Shown in pieces: positions 1 through 8,395 of a DNA stretch of 64,000 nucleotides. Numbering within the stretch: the stretch's first letter is position 1; every line of letters starts with the position of its first letter. The stretch is from Rhabdonatronobacter sediminivivens. GTDB lineage: Bacteria > Pseudomonadota > Alphaproteobacteria > Rhodobacterales > Rhodobacteraceae. The notes under the pieces are model-generated. The model did no database searches and was not told where the DNA came from. It was given only the letters and a program-made list of their open reading frames with translations. The translations under genes and the position numbers were made by a program. The stretch lies in contig NZ_JACBXS010000022.1 of the NCBI RefSeq assembly GCF_013415485.1, forward strand, positions 1 to 64,000, read 5' to 3'.

Positions 1-105
1 GTTGGGCAGACAGTAAAACACTCGATTCTCGCTGGGAATACCTGCCAACGCGAGTCAATCAGCCGGAAACCGTATGAAGCGCTGTGCGGCTGTGCCGGGG
101 CAGAA

Positions 106-179
106 AGCGCCCCCGAGCCGCGCCCACCCGCCCACCCAACGCGCGCCTCGGGGGCGCTGCCGGGGCCGGTGGCCCCGGC
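106..179 (-). repeat. G4-loop hairpin repeat, copy 1, with abutting second hairpin
   Basis: A perfect 12-bp inverted repeat (AGCGCCCCCGAG at 106-117, complement at 147-158) encloses a loop with CCCACCCGCCCACCC. The minus strand therefore carries four G3 tracts separated by single bases. A second hairpin with a 9-bp stem (GCCGGGGCC) and 3-nt loop abuts it at 159-179. It lies just past the 3' end of the minus-strand SDR gene. Strand is given as the strand with the G-rich loop. Confidence 0.9.
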
Positions 180-191
180 AAGGCGTTGGGA

Positions 192-1001
192 TCAATGCGC
201 GGGGGCGCTCACCGGGTCGATCAGGGTGCGCCCGCCATCCACGGTCACGATCTGGCCGGTGACGAACCCTGCGGCGTCCGAGGCCAGGAACTGCACGGCC
301 TCGGCGGCCTCGGTTGCGGCGCCGATCCGGCCCAAGGGCGTGTGTTTCAGGATTGAATCGCGGTAATCCTCATGCTCGCGCATCTGGTCCTTGAGGTTTG
401 CGCTCATGACCGAGCCGATGGCGACCGCGTTCACGCGGATGCGTTTGGGGGCCAGCGCCACCGCCATGGACCGGGTCATCTGGTCCAGCGCGGCGGTTGA
501 AATCGAATAGGCCATGAGTTCCGGCTGTGAGCGCCGCGCGGCGATCGAGGTCAGGTTGACGATGGCTCCGACCGAATGCGCCTTCGTGTCCGCGCTCTCG
601 CCCTGGGCGATCATGCGCTTTGCGGCGGCCTGGGTTACGCGCAGGCTGGCCATGAGGTTCTGCTGCAACAGGGTTTCAACCGCGTCATCCTGTGCGTCCA
701 GCGGATCGGCGCGCGAGCATTGCCGGATTGCGTTCACCAGAATGTCGATCCGGTCAAACGCATCCACGGTCGCGGACATCAGGTTCGCCACGGTCAGTTT
801 CTCGCGCAGGTCACCGGCAAAGAAGCGCGTGTTTTCGCCATGATCGGGGAATTGCGCGACCTCCCGTTTCAGGCGGCCTTCGTCCAGATCCGCCAGCATC
901 ACATGCGCGCCCTGGTCGGCGAAGTGGCGGGCGATGGCCAGTCCGACGCCATTGGCCGATCCGGTGACGATGGCGGTCTTGCCGTTGAGGGAAAAGCTCA
1001 T
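192..1001 (-). CDS. SDR-family oxidoreductase lacking the catalytic lysine
   Basis: This 269-residue protein has the short-chain dehydrogenase/reductase fold signature: a nucleotide-binding TGSANGVG near residue 13, an active-site-type Ser in LTSIAA (S152) and Tyr in AYSIST (Y165), and a C-terminal TGQIVTVDGG. Two family landmarks are altered. The usual YxxxK reads Y165-S-I-S-T169, so the catalytic Lys is Thr, and the NAG motif reads NAI. It may be catalytically weak, use other chemistry, or bind rather than reduce. It is the last gene of a tight minus-strand run after clpS and the RsmC-like methyltransferase (21 bp gap). The substrate cannot be read from the sequence. Confidence 0.85.
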   Translation of the reverse strand: MSFSLNGKTAIVTGSANGVGLAIARHFADQGAHVMLADLDEGRLKREVAQFPDHGENTRFFAGDLREKLTVANLMSATVDAFDRIDILVNAIRQCSRADPLDAQDDAVETLLQQNLMASLRVTQAAAKRMIAQGESADTKAHSVGAIVNLTSIAARRSQPELMAYSISTAALDQMTRSMAVALAPKRIRVNAVAIGSVMSANLKDQMREHEDYRDSILKHTPLGRIGAATEAAEAVQFLASDAAGFVTGQIVTVDGGRTLIDPVSAPAH

Positions 1002-1022
1002 GGTCGGCGGTCTCCGTCTGGC

Positions 1023-2063
1023 TCAGGGGGTGCGGCGGGGGGCGGTTGCGCGCCAGATCCGAAAGGCGGGGGTCTGAGCTTCGATGGTGTGCGCGTGGAA
1101 GCGGGCGGTGAACTCGGAGTCATAGGGCAGATGGCGATTGGCCACCAGCCAAAGCGTGCCTTTCGGGGTCAGCAATCGCGCGGCGGCGGCGATGAAGCCG
1201 CGGCCAAGCTCGGGCCGCGGCGTGCGGCCGGTGTGGAAGGGCGGGTTGCACAGCACCGTGTCCACCGGACCGGGCAGGGCAAAGGTCAGCGCATCGGCCC
1301 AGTGGAACTGCGCCCGCGGGTCATCGATATTGCGGCGCGCGCAGTCGAGGGCGTCATGCTCGGCCTCGACCAGATGCAGCGCCTCCAGCCCCTTGCGCTG
1401 AAGGGCCTGCGCGGCCAGATAGCCCCAGCCCGCGCCCAGATCGACCACCCGGCGGCCCAGGGTGTCGGGCAGGTGTTCCGCCAGCAGGCGCGAGGCCGGA
1501 TCCACCCCGTCGGCCGAAAATACCCCTGGCCGCGTGACGAACCCGGGCGCATCGGGGGCGTCCAGGTGTTGGGGAACCGCGGCCCAGTCTGCCAGATCAT
1601 CGGCGCCGGGGGTAAACCAGAACAGCTTGCCATGGGCGCGGGCGGTCACGCCCTCTACCGCGACCCGTTTGCGCAGCTCACGCAGGATCGAATCGACGCC
1701 GTCCAGTTTCTGTCCATCGACCAGCACCGGGCCGTCACTCAGCGCCACCGCCTGGGCGATCAGCCCACGCGCTTCGGTCTTGGCGCGGGGCAGGCAGACC
1801 AGCGCCATGGCGTAGCGGCCTTCGGGCGTTGTGGCGGTGCGATACCCGGCGGCCTGCAGCGCGTCATGGTCGGGGCGGAAGCCCTGAACCATGTGCAGCC
1901 GGTCCTGCGGCAGGGGGGTGAAATCCTCGTTCCCGCGCGGGCGCAACACGGCGATGGGACCATCACAGGGCAGTGCCAGCCCCTCTTCGAGCGCACGTGA
2001 CAGGCGCGCATGGCGCTGGGCGGGATCGGTCAGCGACAGGGACAAGGGCACGGTCAGGGACAT
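1023..2063 (-). CDS. class I SAM-dependent methyltransferase, RsmC/RlmG-like
   Basis: A protein of about 346 residues. The C-terminal half carries a SAM-binding motif I (VVDLGAGWGYLA) and the NPPFH tetrad-plus-His typical of RsmC/RlmG-type rRNA guanine-N2 methyltransferases; the N-terminal half is a degenerate, domain-duplicated MTase-like region, as in that family. The probable role is methylation of a guanine in rRNA, but which residue (16S or 23S) is not decidable here. I chose the ATG at 2063 (MSLTVPLSLS) because residues further upstream overlap the end of clpS in another frame. It lies 19 bp after clpS and 21 bp before the SDR gene, consistent with one transcript. Confidence 0.8.
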   Translation of the reverse strand: MSLTVPLSLSLTDPAQRHARLSRALEEGLALPCDGPIAVLRPRGNEDFTPLPQDRLHMVQGFRPDHDALQAAGYRTATTPEGRYAMALVCLPRAKTEARGLIAQAVALSDGPVLVDGQKLDGVDSILRELRKRVAVEGVTARAHGKLFWFTPGADDLADWAAVPQHLDAPDAPGFVTRPGVFSADGVDPASRLLAEHLPDTLGRRVVDLGAGWGYLAAQALQRKGLEALHLVEAEHDALDCARRNIDDPRAQFHWADALTFALPGPVDTVLCNPPFHTGRTPRPELGRGFIAAAARLLTPKGTLWLVANRHLPYDSEFTARFHAHTIEAQTPAFRIWRATAPRRTP

Positions 2064-2082
2064 GGGCGGGGGCGCGGGCCCC

Positions 2083-2445
2083 TCATTCCTTTTCCAGCGT
2101 GCATTGCAGCGGATGCTGGTGGCGGCGGGCGAAATCCATGACCTGCGCGACCTTGGTTTCCGCAACCTCGAAGGAGAAGACGCCAACCACAGCCACGCCC
2201 TTGTTGTGCACGGTCAGCATGATCTCGAACGCCATGGCATGCGACAGGCCAAAGAACCGCTCCAGCACATGCACCACGAATTCCATCGGCGTGTAGTCAT
2301 CATTGAGCAGCAGCACCTTGTACATGGGGGGGCGCTGGGTACGGGTGCGGGGCTTGGTGGCAATGCCGACATCCCTGTCCGGTCCGTCGCCGTCCTTGCG
2401 GTCGGTCATGAGCGGGCTCAGGGTCATTGCAGCGCGGCCTTTCAC
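2083..2445 (-). CDS. clpS: ClpS, adaptor for the ClpAP protease
   Basis: The core reads [20 protein letters not shown] followed by an alpha-helical segment and [12 protein letters not shown], the diagnostic ClpS fold. ClpS delivers N-end-rule substrates to ClpA in the cytoplasm; the NDDYTPM segment contains the residues that bind the N-degron and shape the pocket. The start is not an obvious ATG: GTG at 2445 has AAGGAG 9 nt upstream, giving 120 residues, while ATGs at 2427 and 2409 lack such a site. No clpA is adjacent. It heads the minus-strand run with the methyltransferase and SDR genes and faces the HAD gene across an 87-bp divergent promoter region. Confidence 0.93.
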   Translation of the reverse strand: MKGRAAMTLSPLMTDRKDGDGPDRDVGIATKPRTRTQRPPMYKVLLLNDDYTPMEFVVHVLERFFGLSHAMAFEIMLTVHNKGVAVVGVFSFEVAETKVAQVMDFARRHQHPLQCTLEKE

Positions 2446-2532
2446 TAAGAGATTCTCCTTGAGCGCAGTATATAGTCGATTGCGCCCGGCGGGAAAGGGG
2501 CGCAGCAAGGGGAAAATCCCGGAGGGCCGACC

Positions 2533-3237
2533 ATGGGTCGCATCACCACCATCGGTTTCGATGCCGACGATACGCTCTGGCACAATGAGCGGTTCTTTCG
2601 CCTGACGCAGGAGCGGTTTGCGGCCCTGCTGGCCGATCATGTCCCGCCCGAACACCTGATGGCGCGTCTGCTGGCGGCGGAGCGGCGCAACCTTGGTCAT
2701 TACGGATTCGGGATCAAGGGGTTTGTGCTGTCGATGATCGAAACCGCGCTCGAGGTGACCGAGGGCAGGGTCCCGGCCTCGGTGATCTCGGAACTGCTGG
2801 CGGCCGGGCGCGAGATGCTGGCCCATCCGATCGAACTTCTGCCCCATGCCGCCGAGGCGATTGACGCCTTGGCGCCCCGCTACCGGCTGGTGCTGATCAC
2901 CAAGGGCGATCTGCTGCACCAGGAGCGCAAGCTGGCGCAATCCGGCCTGGGCGAGGCGTTCGACGCGGTCGAGATCGTCTCGGACAAGACCCCGGAGGTT
3001 TATGCCCGCGCCTTCCTGCGCCATGGTGACGGGGCGGAACGCGCCCTGATGGTGGGCAATTCGCTGAAATCCGATGTGATTCCGCCGATCCTGGCCGGGG
3101 GCTGGGGCGTGCATGTGCCCCATGGCCCGGAGTGGGAGATAGAGCGCGCCGACCCGCCACTGGACCACGCCCGCTTTCGCGCGCTGCCGGATCTGGGGCA
3201 ATTGCCGGATCTGCTGGGCTGGATCGACGGGGCCTGA
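2533..3237 (+). CDS. HAD-superfamily hydrolase
   Basis: A 234-residue protein beginning with the HAD motif I FDADDTLW (D10 nucleophile, D12 acid/base). Motif II lies in VLITKGD and motif III/IV in [10 protein letters not shown], so the catalytic set for a phosphohydrolase is complete. The cap inserts after motif I, as in the C1 or YjjG/phosphoglycolate phosphatase-like groups. The substrate is unknown. GGAGG sits 8 nt before the ATG. It is a single gene, divergent from clpS, followed by a 296-bp gap in which I see no gene. Confidence 0.88.
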   Translation: MGRITTIGFDADDTLWHNERFFRLTQERFAALLADHVPPEHLMARLLAAERRNLGHYGFGIKGFVLSMIETALEVTEGRVPASVISELLAAGREMLAHPIELLPHAAEAIDALAPRYRLVLITKGDLLHQERKLAQSGLGEAFDAVEIVSDKTPEVYARAFLRHGDGAERALMVGNSLKSDVIPPILAGGWGVHVPHGPEWEIERADPPLDHARFRALPDLGQLPDLLGWIDGA

Positions 3238-3533
3238 GCGCGCTGTCGCGGTTTCTTGACGCGACGATGCGCGGGTTTGCGGCCGATCACCCGAAGCGGT
3301 CCATGACCGGTTCGGGACTGTTTGCATGACGAATCTCGCGCCTTGGTGCGTCCGTATTCAGGCTTGCGCTTCAGCGGCGTGGACGGTCTGTGCGCCCGGC
3401 GTGACGGTTTCAGGGCGGGTGCGATGGCTGCCCGGCGGCATCCGGGCCGGGCCTGACCGTCCGGGGTTGGCCTGCAGCCGTCAGCGGGTATCCTGTGGCG
3501 GTGGAGGAACTCCAGGCGAGCAGGGGGCAGGGC

Positions 3534-5126
3534 GTGGATAACTGGGACTACATCATCATCGGTGCGGGCACGGCGGGCTGTCTGCTGGCCAACCGGCTGA
3601 GCGCGAAGCACCGGGTGCTGCTGCTCGAGGCGGGCGGGCGCGATACCTATCCGTGGATTCATATCCCGGTGGGGTATCTCTATTGTATCGGCAATCCGCG
3701 CACGGACTGGATGTATCGCACGCGTTCGGAACCGGGGCTGCGCGGGCGCAGCCTGTTGTATCCGCGCGGGCGGGTGCTGGGGGGCTGTTCGTCGATCAAC
3801 GGCATGCTCTATCTGCGCGGGCAGGCGGCGGATTATGACCACTGGCGGCAACTGGGTTGCACCGGCTGGGGCTGGGAGGACGTGCTGCCCCTGTTCAAGG
3901 CGCATGAGGATTACTTTGCCGGGGGCGATGAACATCATGGCGCGGGCGGGGAATGGCGGGTCGAACGCCCCCGGTTGCGCTGGGACATCCTGGATGCCTG
4001 GGCCCAGGCTGCGCAGGCGGCGGGGATCCCGGCCAGCGATGATTTCAACACCGGGGACAACGAAGGTGTGGGGTACTTCAAGGTCAACCAGCGCCGTGGC
4101 TGGCGATGGAATGCCGCGCGCGCCTTTCTGGCGCCCCGGCGGGGGTCGGACCGGCTGAAGGTGTTGACCGGGGCGCAGGTGGACCGGATCACGTTTGACG
4201 GGCGCCGCGCCACCGGGGTGGCCTATCGCCATGGTGGTGCGGTGCAGGAGGTCCGGGCCGGGGCCGAGGTGATCCTGTGCGCCGGGGCGGTGAACACGCC
4301 GAAGCTGCTGCAGCTTTCGGGGATTGGCCCGGGGGCGCTGCTGCAGGGGCACGGGATCGCCGTGCTGCAGGACGCCGCCAGCGGCGAGAACCTGCAGGAC
4401 CATCTGCAATTGCGCTGCGCCTATCGCGTCAGCGGCGCGCCGACGCTGAACACCATGGCGGCCACCTGGTGGGGCAAGGCGCGGATCGGGCTGCAATATG
4501 CGCTGACGCGTTCCGGGCCGATGTCTATGGCGCCCAGCCAGCTTGGGGCGTTTGCACGTTCGGGGCCGGATGTGGCGACGGCAGATCTGGAATACCATGT
4601 CCAGCCGCTCAGTCTGCCGGCCTTTGGTGAGCCGCTGGACCCGTTCCCGGCCATTACCGCCAGCGTCTGCCACCTGCGCCCCGAATCGCGCGGGCATGTG
4701 CGGATCACCGGGCCGGATGCGGCGGCCGCACCCGAGATCGCACCGAACTACCTTTCGACCCAAGGCGACCGCATTGTGGCCGCGCGCGCCATTCGCCTCA
4801 CCCGTCGGATCATGGCCCAGGCGCCCCTGGCCGGGTTCCAGCCGCAGGAATTCCGCCCCGGCCCCGAGGCGCAATCCGAGGCCGAACTGGTCGAGGTTGC
4901 AGGTCAGATCGGCACAACCATCTTTCACCCGGTCGGCACGGCGCGTATGGGTGCGGACCGCGGCGCGGTGGTGGACCCGATGCTGCGGGTGAACGGGGTC
5001 GCAGGGCTGCGCGTCGCCGACGCGTCGGTCATGCCCACGATCCCCAGCGGCAATACCAACGCGCCAACCCTGATGATCGCAGAGAAAGCCGCGGCACTGA
5101 TCCTGCAGGATGCTGCGGGCAGGTGA
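3534..5126 (+). CDS. GMC-family FAD oxidoreductase (choline dehydrogenase-like)
   Basis: About 530 residues. The N-terminus DNWDYIIIGAGTAGCLLANRLS is the ADP-binding fold for FAD; GRVLGGCSSINGMLYLRG is GMC signature 1 and CAGAVNTPKLLQLSGIGP signature 2. The C-terminal FHPVGTARMG supplies the catalytic His and ...SGNTNAPTLMIAEKAA completes the flavin site. This family oxidises alcohols such as choline, ethanolamine-like or long-chain alcohols; no neighbour points to a substrate. I prefer the GTG at 3534, which begins exactly at the conserved N-terminus; an in-frame GTG at 3495 is the alternative. It is a single gene with a repeat copy 50 bp downstream. Confidence 0.9.
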   Translation: MDNWDYIIIGAGTAGCLLANRLSAKHRVLLLEAGGRDTYPWIHIPVGYLYCIGNPRTDWMYRTRSEPGLRGRSLLYPRGRVLGGCSSINGMLYLRGQAADYDHWRQLGCTGWGWEDVLPLFKAHEDYFAGGDEHHGAGGEWRVERPRLRWDILDAWAQAAQAAGIPASDDFNTGDNEGVGYFKVNQRRGWRWNAARAFLAPRRGSDRLKVLTGAQVDRITFDGRRATGVAYRHGGAVQEVRAGAEVILCAGAVNTPKLLQLSGIGPGALLQGHGIAVLQDAASGENLQDHLQLRCAYRVSGAPTLNTMAATWWGKARIGLQYALTRSGPMSMAPSQLGAFARSGPDVATADLEYHVQPLSLPAFGEPLDPFPAITASVCHLRPESRGHVRITGPDAAAAPEIAPNYLSTQGDRIVAARAIRLTRRIMAQAPLAGFQPQEFRPGPEAQSEAELVEVAGQIGTTIFHPVGTARMGADRGAVVDPMLRVNGVAGLRVADASVMPTIPSGNTNAPTLMIAEKAAALILQDAAGR

Positions 5127-5472
5127 CGCGCCTTCACGTTTCATCGCCAGCGCATACCTTCTGGTCGGTGTGGAAAAGCGCCCCCGAGCCGCGCCCACCC
5201 ACCCACCCTGCGCGCCTCGGGGGCGCTGCCCGGCGCGCAGGCGCGCCGGGCGGTCAAGGGGTATGATGTTGCGTGGCGGGATGACGGTCCAGAACGCGCG
5301 ATCCATCCGCGCGGCGCAAGCCGCGCGGCCCGGCCCAACGGGAGGGTGCGCATCTGTGATGCGCGCGCGACGGGCGGGAGCCCACCTGCACCGCAGGCAA
5401 GGCCGGAGAGGGGTGAGGGTGTCGGGGATTTGTGGTAGACTGGGCGCTGATCTGATTGAACAGGAGGGACCG
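5127..5472. other. intergenic stretch holding repeat copy 2
   Basis: This 346-bp gap holds the second copy of the G4-loop repeat (5177-5227) and its abutting hairpin (5228-5251). The rest is GC-rich with no convincing gene; GAGGG just before 5473 is the ribosome-binding site of the next gene. Confidence 0.6.
5177..5251 (-). repeat. G4-loop hairpin repeat, copy 2, with abutting second hairpin
   Basis: The 12-bp stem AGCGCCCCCGAG and its complement at 5216-5227 enclose CCCACCCACCCACCC on the plus strand. The second hairpin at 5228-5251 has an 11-bp perfect stem (GCCCGGCGCGC) and a 2-nt loop. On the minus strand the first stem is followed by CTTTTC, a short T-run. It lies between two tandem plus-strand genes. 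Confidence 0.9.
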
Positions 5473-5937
5473 ATGTACCCGGTTTTCATCCGTGATGTGC
5501 CCGCTCATCGTCTGGTGGGTTTGGCGCATCTGGGCCCGTATCCGCAGATCGGTGCCGTGTTCGAGAAGCTCGGTCAGCGGCTTGGGGATGCGGCCGCGTG
5601 GCCAGCGGTGCGGGGCATGGTGATGGTCAGCTATTCCGACCCGGAAACAACCCCCGAAGCCGAGTTGCAGAGCTTCGCAGCCGCGATGCTGGACCCGGCA
5701 CATCCCTGCCCCGAGGGGCTGGAGGAACGCAGCCTTGCAGCGGGCCGATACGCGGTTCTGGAGCTTACCGGCCCGTTCGAGGAGCTCCCCCGCGCCTGGG
5801 GATGGCTGTATGGCGAGGGCATTCCCGGGCTGGGCGAAGCTGCCGCGCCCGCGCCCTGCTTCGAGGTCTATCTGAGCGACCCGTCCACAACCGCGCCCGG
5901 GGATCTGCGCACCGATCTCTACGCGCCGCTGGCGTGA
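5473..5937 (+). CDS. GyrI-like (SbmC/AraC effector-binding) domain protein
   Basis: A stand-alone 154-residue GyrI-like domain. It starts MYPVFIRDVPAHRLVGLAHLGPY, the usual opening strand and GPY turn of the family, and ends with a CFEVYLSDP strand. Related proteins are either small-molecule-binding effector domains of transcription factors or the gyrase inhibitor SbmC. There is no DNA-binding domain here, so a ligand-binding or hydrolase-like role is possible. AGGAGGG lies 6 nt before the ATG. The next gene, mcl, converges from the other strand. Confidence 0.8.
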   Translation: MYPVFIRDVPAHRLVGLAHLGPYPQIGAVFEKLGQRLGDAAAWPAVRGMVMVSYSDPETTPEAELQSFAAAMLDPAHPCPEGLEERSLAAGRYAVLELTGPFEELPRAWGWLYGEGIPGLGEAAAPAPCFEVYLSDPSTTAPGDLRTDLYAPLA

Positions 5938-6063
5938 GCGTTGCCTGGAGGCGGTCGCGCCGCTCTCGCGCCCGCGCCCCGAGGCGGTATTCGGGGCGCG
6001 GGCGGTGCGCCAGTCTGCAGGGCGGCGGGCCTCCCCTCCCCCGGTGCCTGCGTGACAGCGCTG

Positions 6064-7020
6064 TCAGCCGGCGATCATCTCGGACTGGCGGACGATCACC
6101 TCGGCCTGGCGGATGCTGGCGATATCGACCAGCCGGCCCTTGTAGACGGCGGCCCCTTCGCCGCGCGCCTTGGCGGCGGCCATCGCCTCCAGGATCTCGC
6201 GCGCTTCGGTGACGGCCTCGTCGGAGGGGGTGAAGACCTCGTTCGACAGGGCCACCTGTTTGGGGTGGATGGCCCATTTCCCCACCATCCCCAGCGTGGC
6301 CGAGCGGCGGGCCTGGGCGCGGAAGCCCTCGTCATCCGAGAAATCGCCAAAGGGTCCATCTACCGGCAAGACCCCGTGGGTCCGGCACGCGGCCACGATC
6401 GCCGCCTGTGCCCAGTGCCATGGGTCGGACCAGTGGCGCGCGCCCTCGTGCAGCATGTAGTAGTCCTTTTGCGTGCCGCCGATGCCGGTGGTTGCCATGC
6501 CCATCGATGCCGCGAAATCCGCTGCCCCCAGTGACATCGCCTGCAGCCGGGGCGAGGCGGCGGCGATCTCGTTCACGTTCACGATCCCGGCGGCGGATTC
6601 GATGATGACTTCGAAGCTGATGCGTTTCTCGCGGCCCTTTGCAGCCTCGATCGCCGTGACCAGCGCATCCACGGCGTAGATATCGGCGGCGCAGCCGACC
6701 TTGGGGATCATGATCTGGTCCAGCCGCGGCCCGGCCTGTTCCAGCAGGTCCACCACATCGCGGTACCACCAGGGCGTGTCCAGCCCGTTGATGCGCACGC
6801 TCAGCAGCTTGTTGCCCCAGTCGACCTCATGCGTGGCGGCAATGATATTGGCGCGCGCGGCCGCCTTGTCATCGGGGGCGACGGCGTCCTCCAGGTCCAG
6901 GTTGATCACATCCGCAGCACTTGCCGCCATTTTTTCAAAGATCGCCGGGCGCGAGCCGGGGCCGAAAAGCTGGCAGCGATTCGGGCGGGCAGGCGGGGCG
7001 GGTTGAAGGCGGAAGCTCAT
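6064..7020 (-). CDS. mcl1: L-malyl-CoA/beta-methylmalyl-CoA lyase
   Basis: This 318-residue protein, the size of the Rhodobacter sphaeroides Mcl1, is a member of the HpcH/HpaI-citrate lyase beta family. Recognisable segments are PNRCQLFGPGSRPAIFEKM, INLDLEDAVAPDDK (acidic Mg-binding region), SFEVIIESAAGI (Glu ligand), MSLGAADFAASMGM and GKWAIHPKQV. It cleaves beta-methylmalyl-CoA to glyoxylate and propionyl-CoA and makes or cleaves malyl-CoA in the ethylmalonyl-CoA pathway for acetate assimilation. Other pathway genes (ccr, meaA, mcd) are not in this window. It diverges from dgcN across 277 bp. Confidence 0.93.
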   Translation of the reverse strand: MSFRLQPAPPARPNRCQLFGPGSRPAIFEKMAASAADVINLDLEDAVAPDDKAAARANIIAATHEVDWGNKLLSVRINGLDTPWWYRDVVDLLEQAGPRLDQIMIPKVGCAADIYAVDALVTAIEAAKGREKRISFEVIIESAAGIVNVNEIAAASPRLQAMSLGAADFAASMGMATTGIGGTQKDYYMLHEGARHWSDPWHWAQAAIVAACRTHGVLPVDGPFGDFSDDEGFRAQARRSATLGMVGKWAIHPKQVALSNEVFTPSDEAVTEAREILEAMAAAKARGEGAAVYKGRLVDIASIRQAEVIVRQSEMIAG

Positions 7021-7169
7021 GCGGACCTCGGTCAGGAAATTTCGTCTGAAGTTTGCGCGGGGATATAATGTTGCGCGCGCGCGTGCAAGCCGTTTTCTGC
7101 GACTGCGTGGGGGCGGCGCTGCAATGCAGTATGATGCGGGATGGCCGTTTCCATCCAGCGTCTGCACGA

Positions 7170-7274
7170 TTCTGCGGCAAGCGCTGCGCCTGGCGCCGGG
7201 TTCTGCGGAAAGACTATCGAAACCCTCCTCGATTTCTGCGAAGGTTGCGCTGGAAATGCGTGTTCTTGCGCAAA
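7170..7274. promoter_or_regulatory. four phased TTCTGCG-type motifs before dgcN
   Basis: Four related words begin at 7170 (TTCTGCGGCAA), 7201 (TTCTGCGGAAA), 7234 (TTCTGCGAAGG) and 7263 (TTCTTGCGCAAA). Their spacings of 31, 33 and 29 bp are close to three helical turns. The last is 23 bp upstream of the dgcN start. The reverse complement of the last word, TTTGCGCAAGAA, recurs at 8377-8388 just before dgcA. A regulator binding one face of the DNA is plausible; none is encoded nearby. Confidence 0.35.
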
Positions 7275-7297
7275 GAGCTACCAGTTCGGAGACGATG

Positions 7298-8299
7298 ATG
7301 ATTCAGACGCCCTATCTGCTGTTTCTTGGGGATGCCCCCGACCCGCTGGCCGCCAAGGTGGCGCAGGGGATCAAGGACTGGCGCCCGGAATTTGCCATCG
7401 GCCAGTTCCGGATGGAAGGCTGCCGCGCCGATATGGGCCTGCCGGACATGACGCTGGCCGAGGCGAAAGCGGCGGGCGCCAGGACGCTGGTGATCGGTGT
7501 GGCGAACCGCGGAGGCGTGATCTCGGCGGCGTGGAAGAAGGTGCTGGTGACGGCGCTGGAGGAGGGATTCGACCTGGCCTCGGGGTTGCATAACCTGCTG
7601 CGCGACGAGCCGGACCTGAAAGCCGTGGCCGAGGCGACGGGGCGCGCCCTGCATGACGTGCGGGTGCCGTCGGTCAAGTATCCCATCGCCAATGGCGAGA
7701 AGCGCAGCGGCAAGCGTTGTCTGGCGGTGGGGACGGATTGCTCGGTCGGCAAGATGTATACGGCGCTGTGCATGGAGCGCGAGATGGTGGCGCGCGGCAT
7801 GAAGGCCAGTTTCCGCGCCACCGGGCAGACGGGCATCCTGATCACCGGCGATGGTGTGCCGCTGGATGCAGTAATCGCCGATTTCATGGCCGGGTCTGTG
7901 GAGTGGCTGACGCCGGACAATGACCCCGATCATTGGGATCTGATCGAGGGGCAGGGGTCGCTGTTTCATGTGTCCTATTCCGGCGTGACGATGGCGCTGA
8001 TCCATGGCGGCCAGCCCGATGCACTGATCCTGAGCCATGAGCCCACGCGCACCCATATGCGGGGCTTGCCGGGCTATGGCCTGCCGGCGCTGGAGGATCT
8101 GCGCGACATGGCCTTGACCCTGGCGCGGGTGGCGAACCCGGCCTGTCAGGTGGTGGGCATTTCGGTGAACACCGCTGCGCTGAGCGACGACGAGGCGCGC
8201 GCCTGTTGTGCGGAGATCGAGGCGCGGATGGGGCTGCCCACGGTGGACCCTTATCGCCACGGGGCTGGCCGCCTGGTGGAAGCGCTGGCCGCCGTCTGA
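7298..8299 (+). CDS. dgcN: DgcN, D-glutamate N-acetyltransferase (DUF1611 family)
   Basis: This 333-residue protein has the DUF1611 architecture: a Rossmann-like N-terminal domain and a C-terminal P-loop-like domain with GTDCSVGKMYTAL, then GQTGILITGDGVPLDAV and SHEPTRTHMRGLPGY. In marine bacteria DgcN N-acetylates D-glutamate as the first step of D-glutamate catabolism, and DgcA then racemises N-acetyl-D-glutamate. The adjacency of dgcA (90 bp on) and of a D-amino-acid-type aminotransferase supports the assignment. I chose the ATG at 7298 for its 6-nt spacing from GGAG; a second ATG lies at 7295. Confidence 0.85.
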   Translation: MIQTPYLLFLGDAPDPLAAKVAQGIKDWRPEFAIGQFRMEGCRADMGLPDMTLAEAKAAGARTLVIGVANRGGVISAAWKKVLVTALEEGFDLASGLHNLLRDEPDLKAVAEATGRALHDVRVPSVKYPIANGEKRSGKRCLAVGTDCSVGKMYTALCMEREMVARGMKASFRATGQTGILITGDGVPLDAVIADFMAGSVEWLTPDNDPDHWDLIEGQGSLFHVSYSGVTMALIHGGQPDALILSHEPTRTHMRGLPGYGLPALEDLRDMALTLARVANPACQVVGISVNTAALSDDEARACCAEIEARMGLPTVDPYRHGAGRLVEALAAV

Positions 8300-8328
8300 G
8301 GGCGCGGTGCAGGTGGCCGGGGGCGTGG

Positions 8329-8395
8329 AGGGGCGTTGCCCCTCTTGGGCCTTTGGCCCAATTCACCCCAGAGTATTTTGCGCAAGAAAATGGAG
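8329..8395 (+). repeat. two-hairpin repeat with ATTCACCCC tail, copy A
   Basis: Hairpin 1 is AGGGGC-GTT-GCCCCT (8329-8343). After 2 nt comes hairpin 2, TGGGCC-TTT-GGCCCA (8346-8360). ATTCACCCC and GAGTATTTT..GCAAGA follow directly. Copy B at 18374 has the same layout and tail with different stem sequences. Copy A runs into the start of dgcA. Confidence 0.75.

Noticed and set aside
3000..5489. Long minus-strand open frame opposite the GMC oxidoreductase
   Set aside because: Same GC-driven effect; the sense strand encodes a complete enzyme with both GMC signatures.
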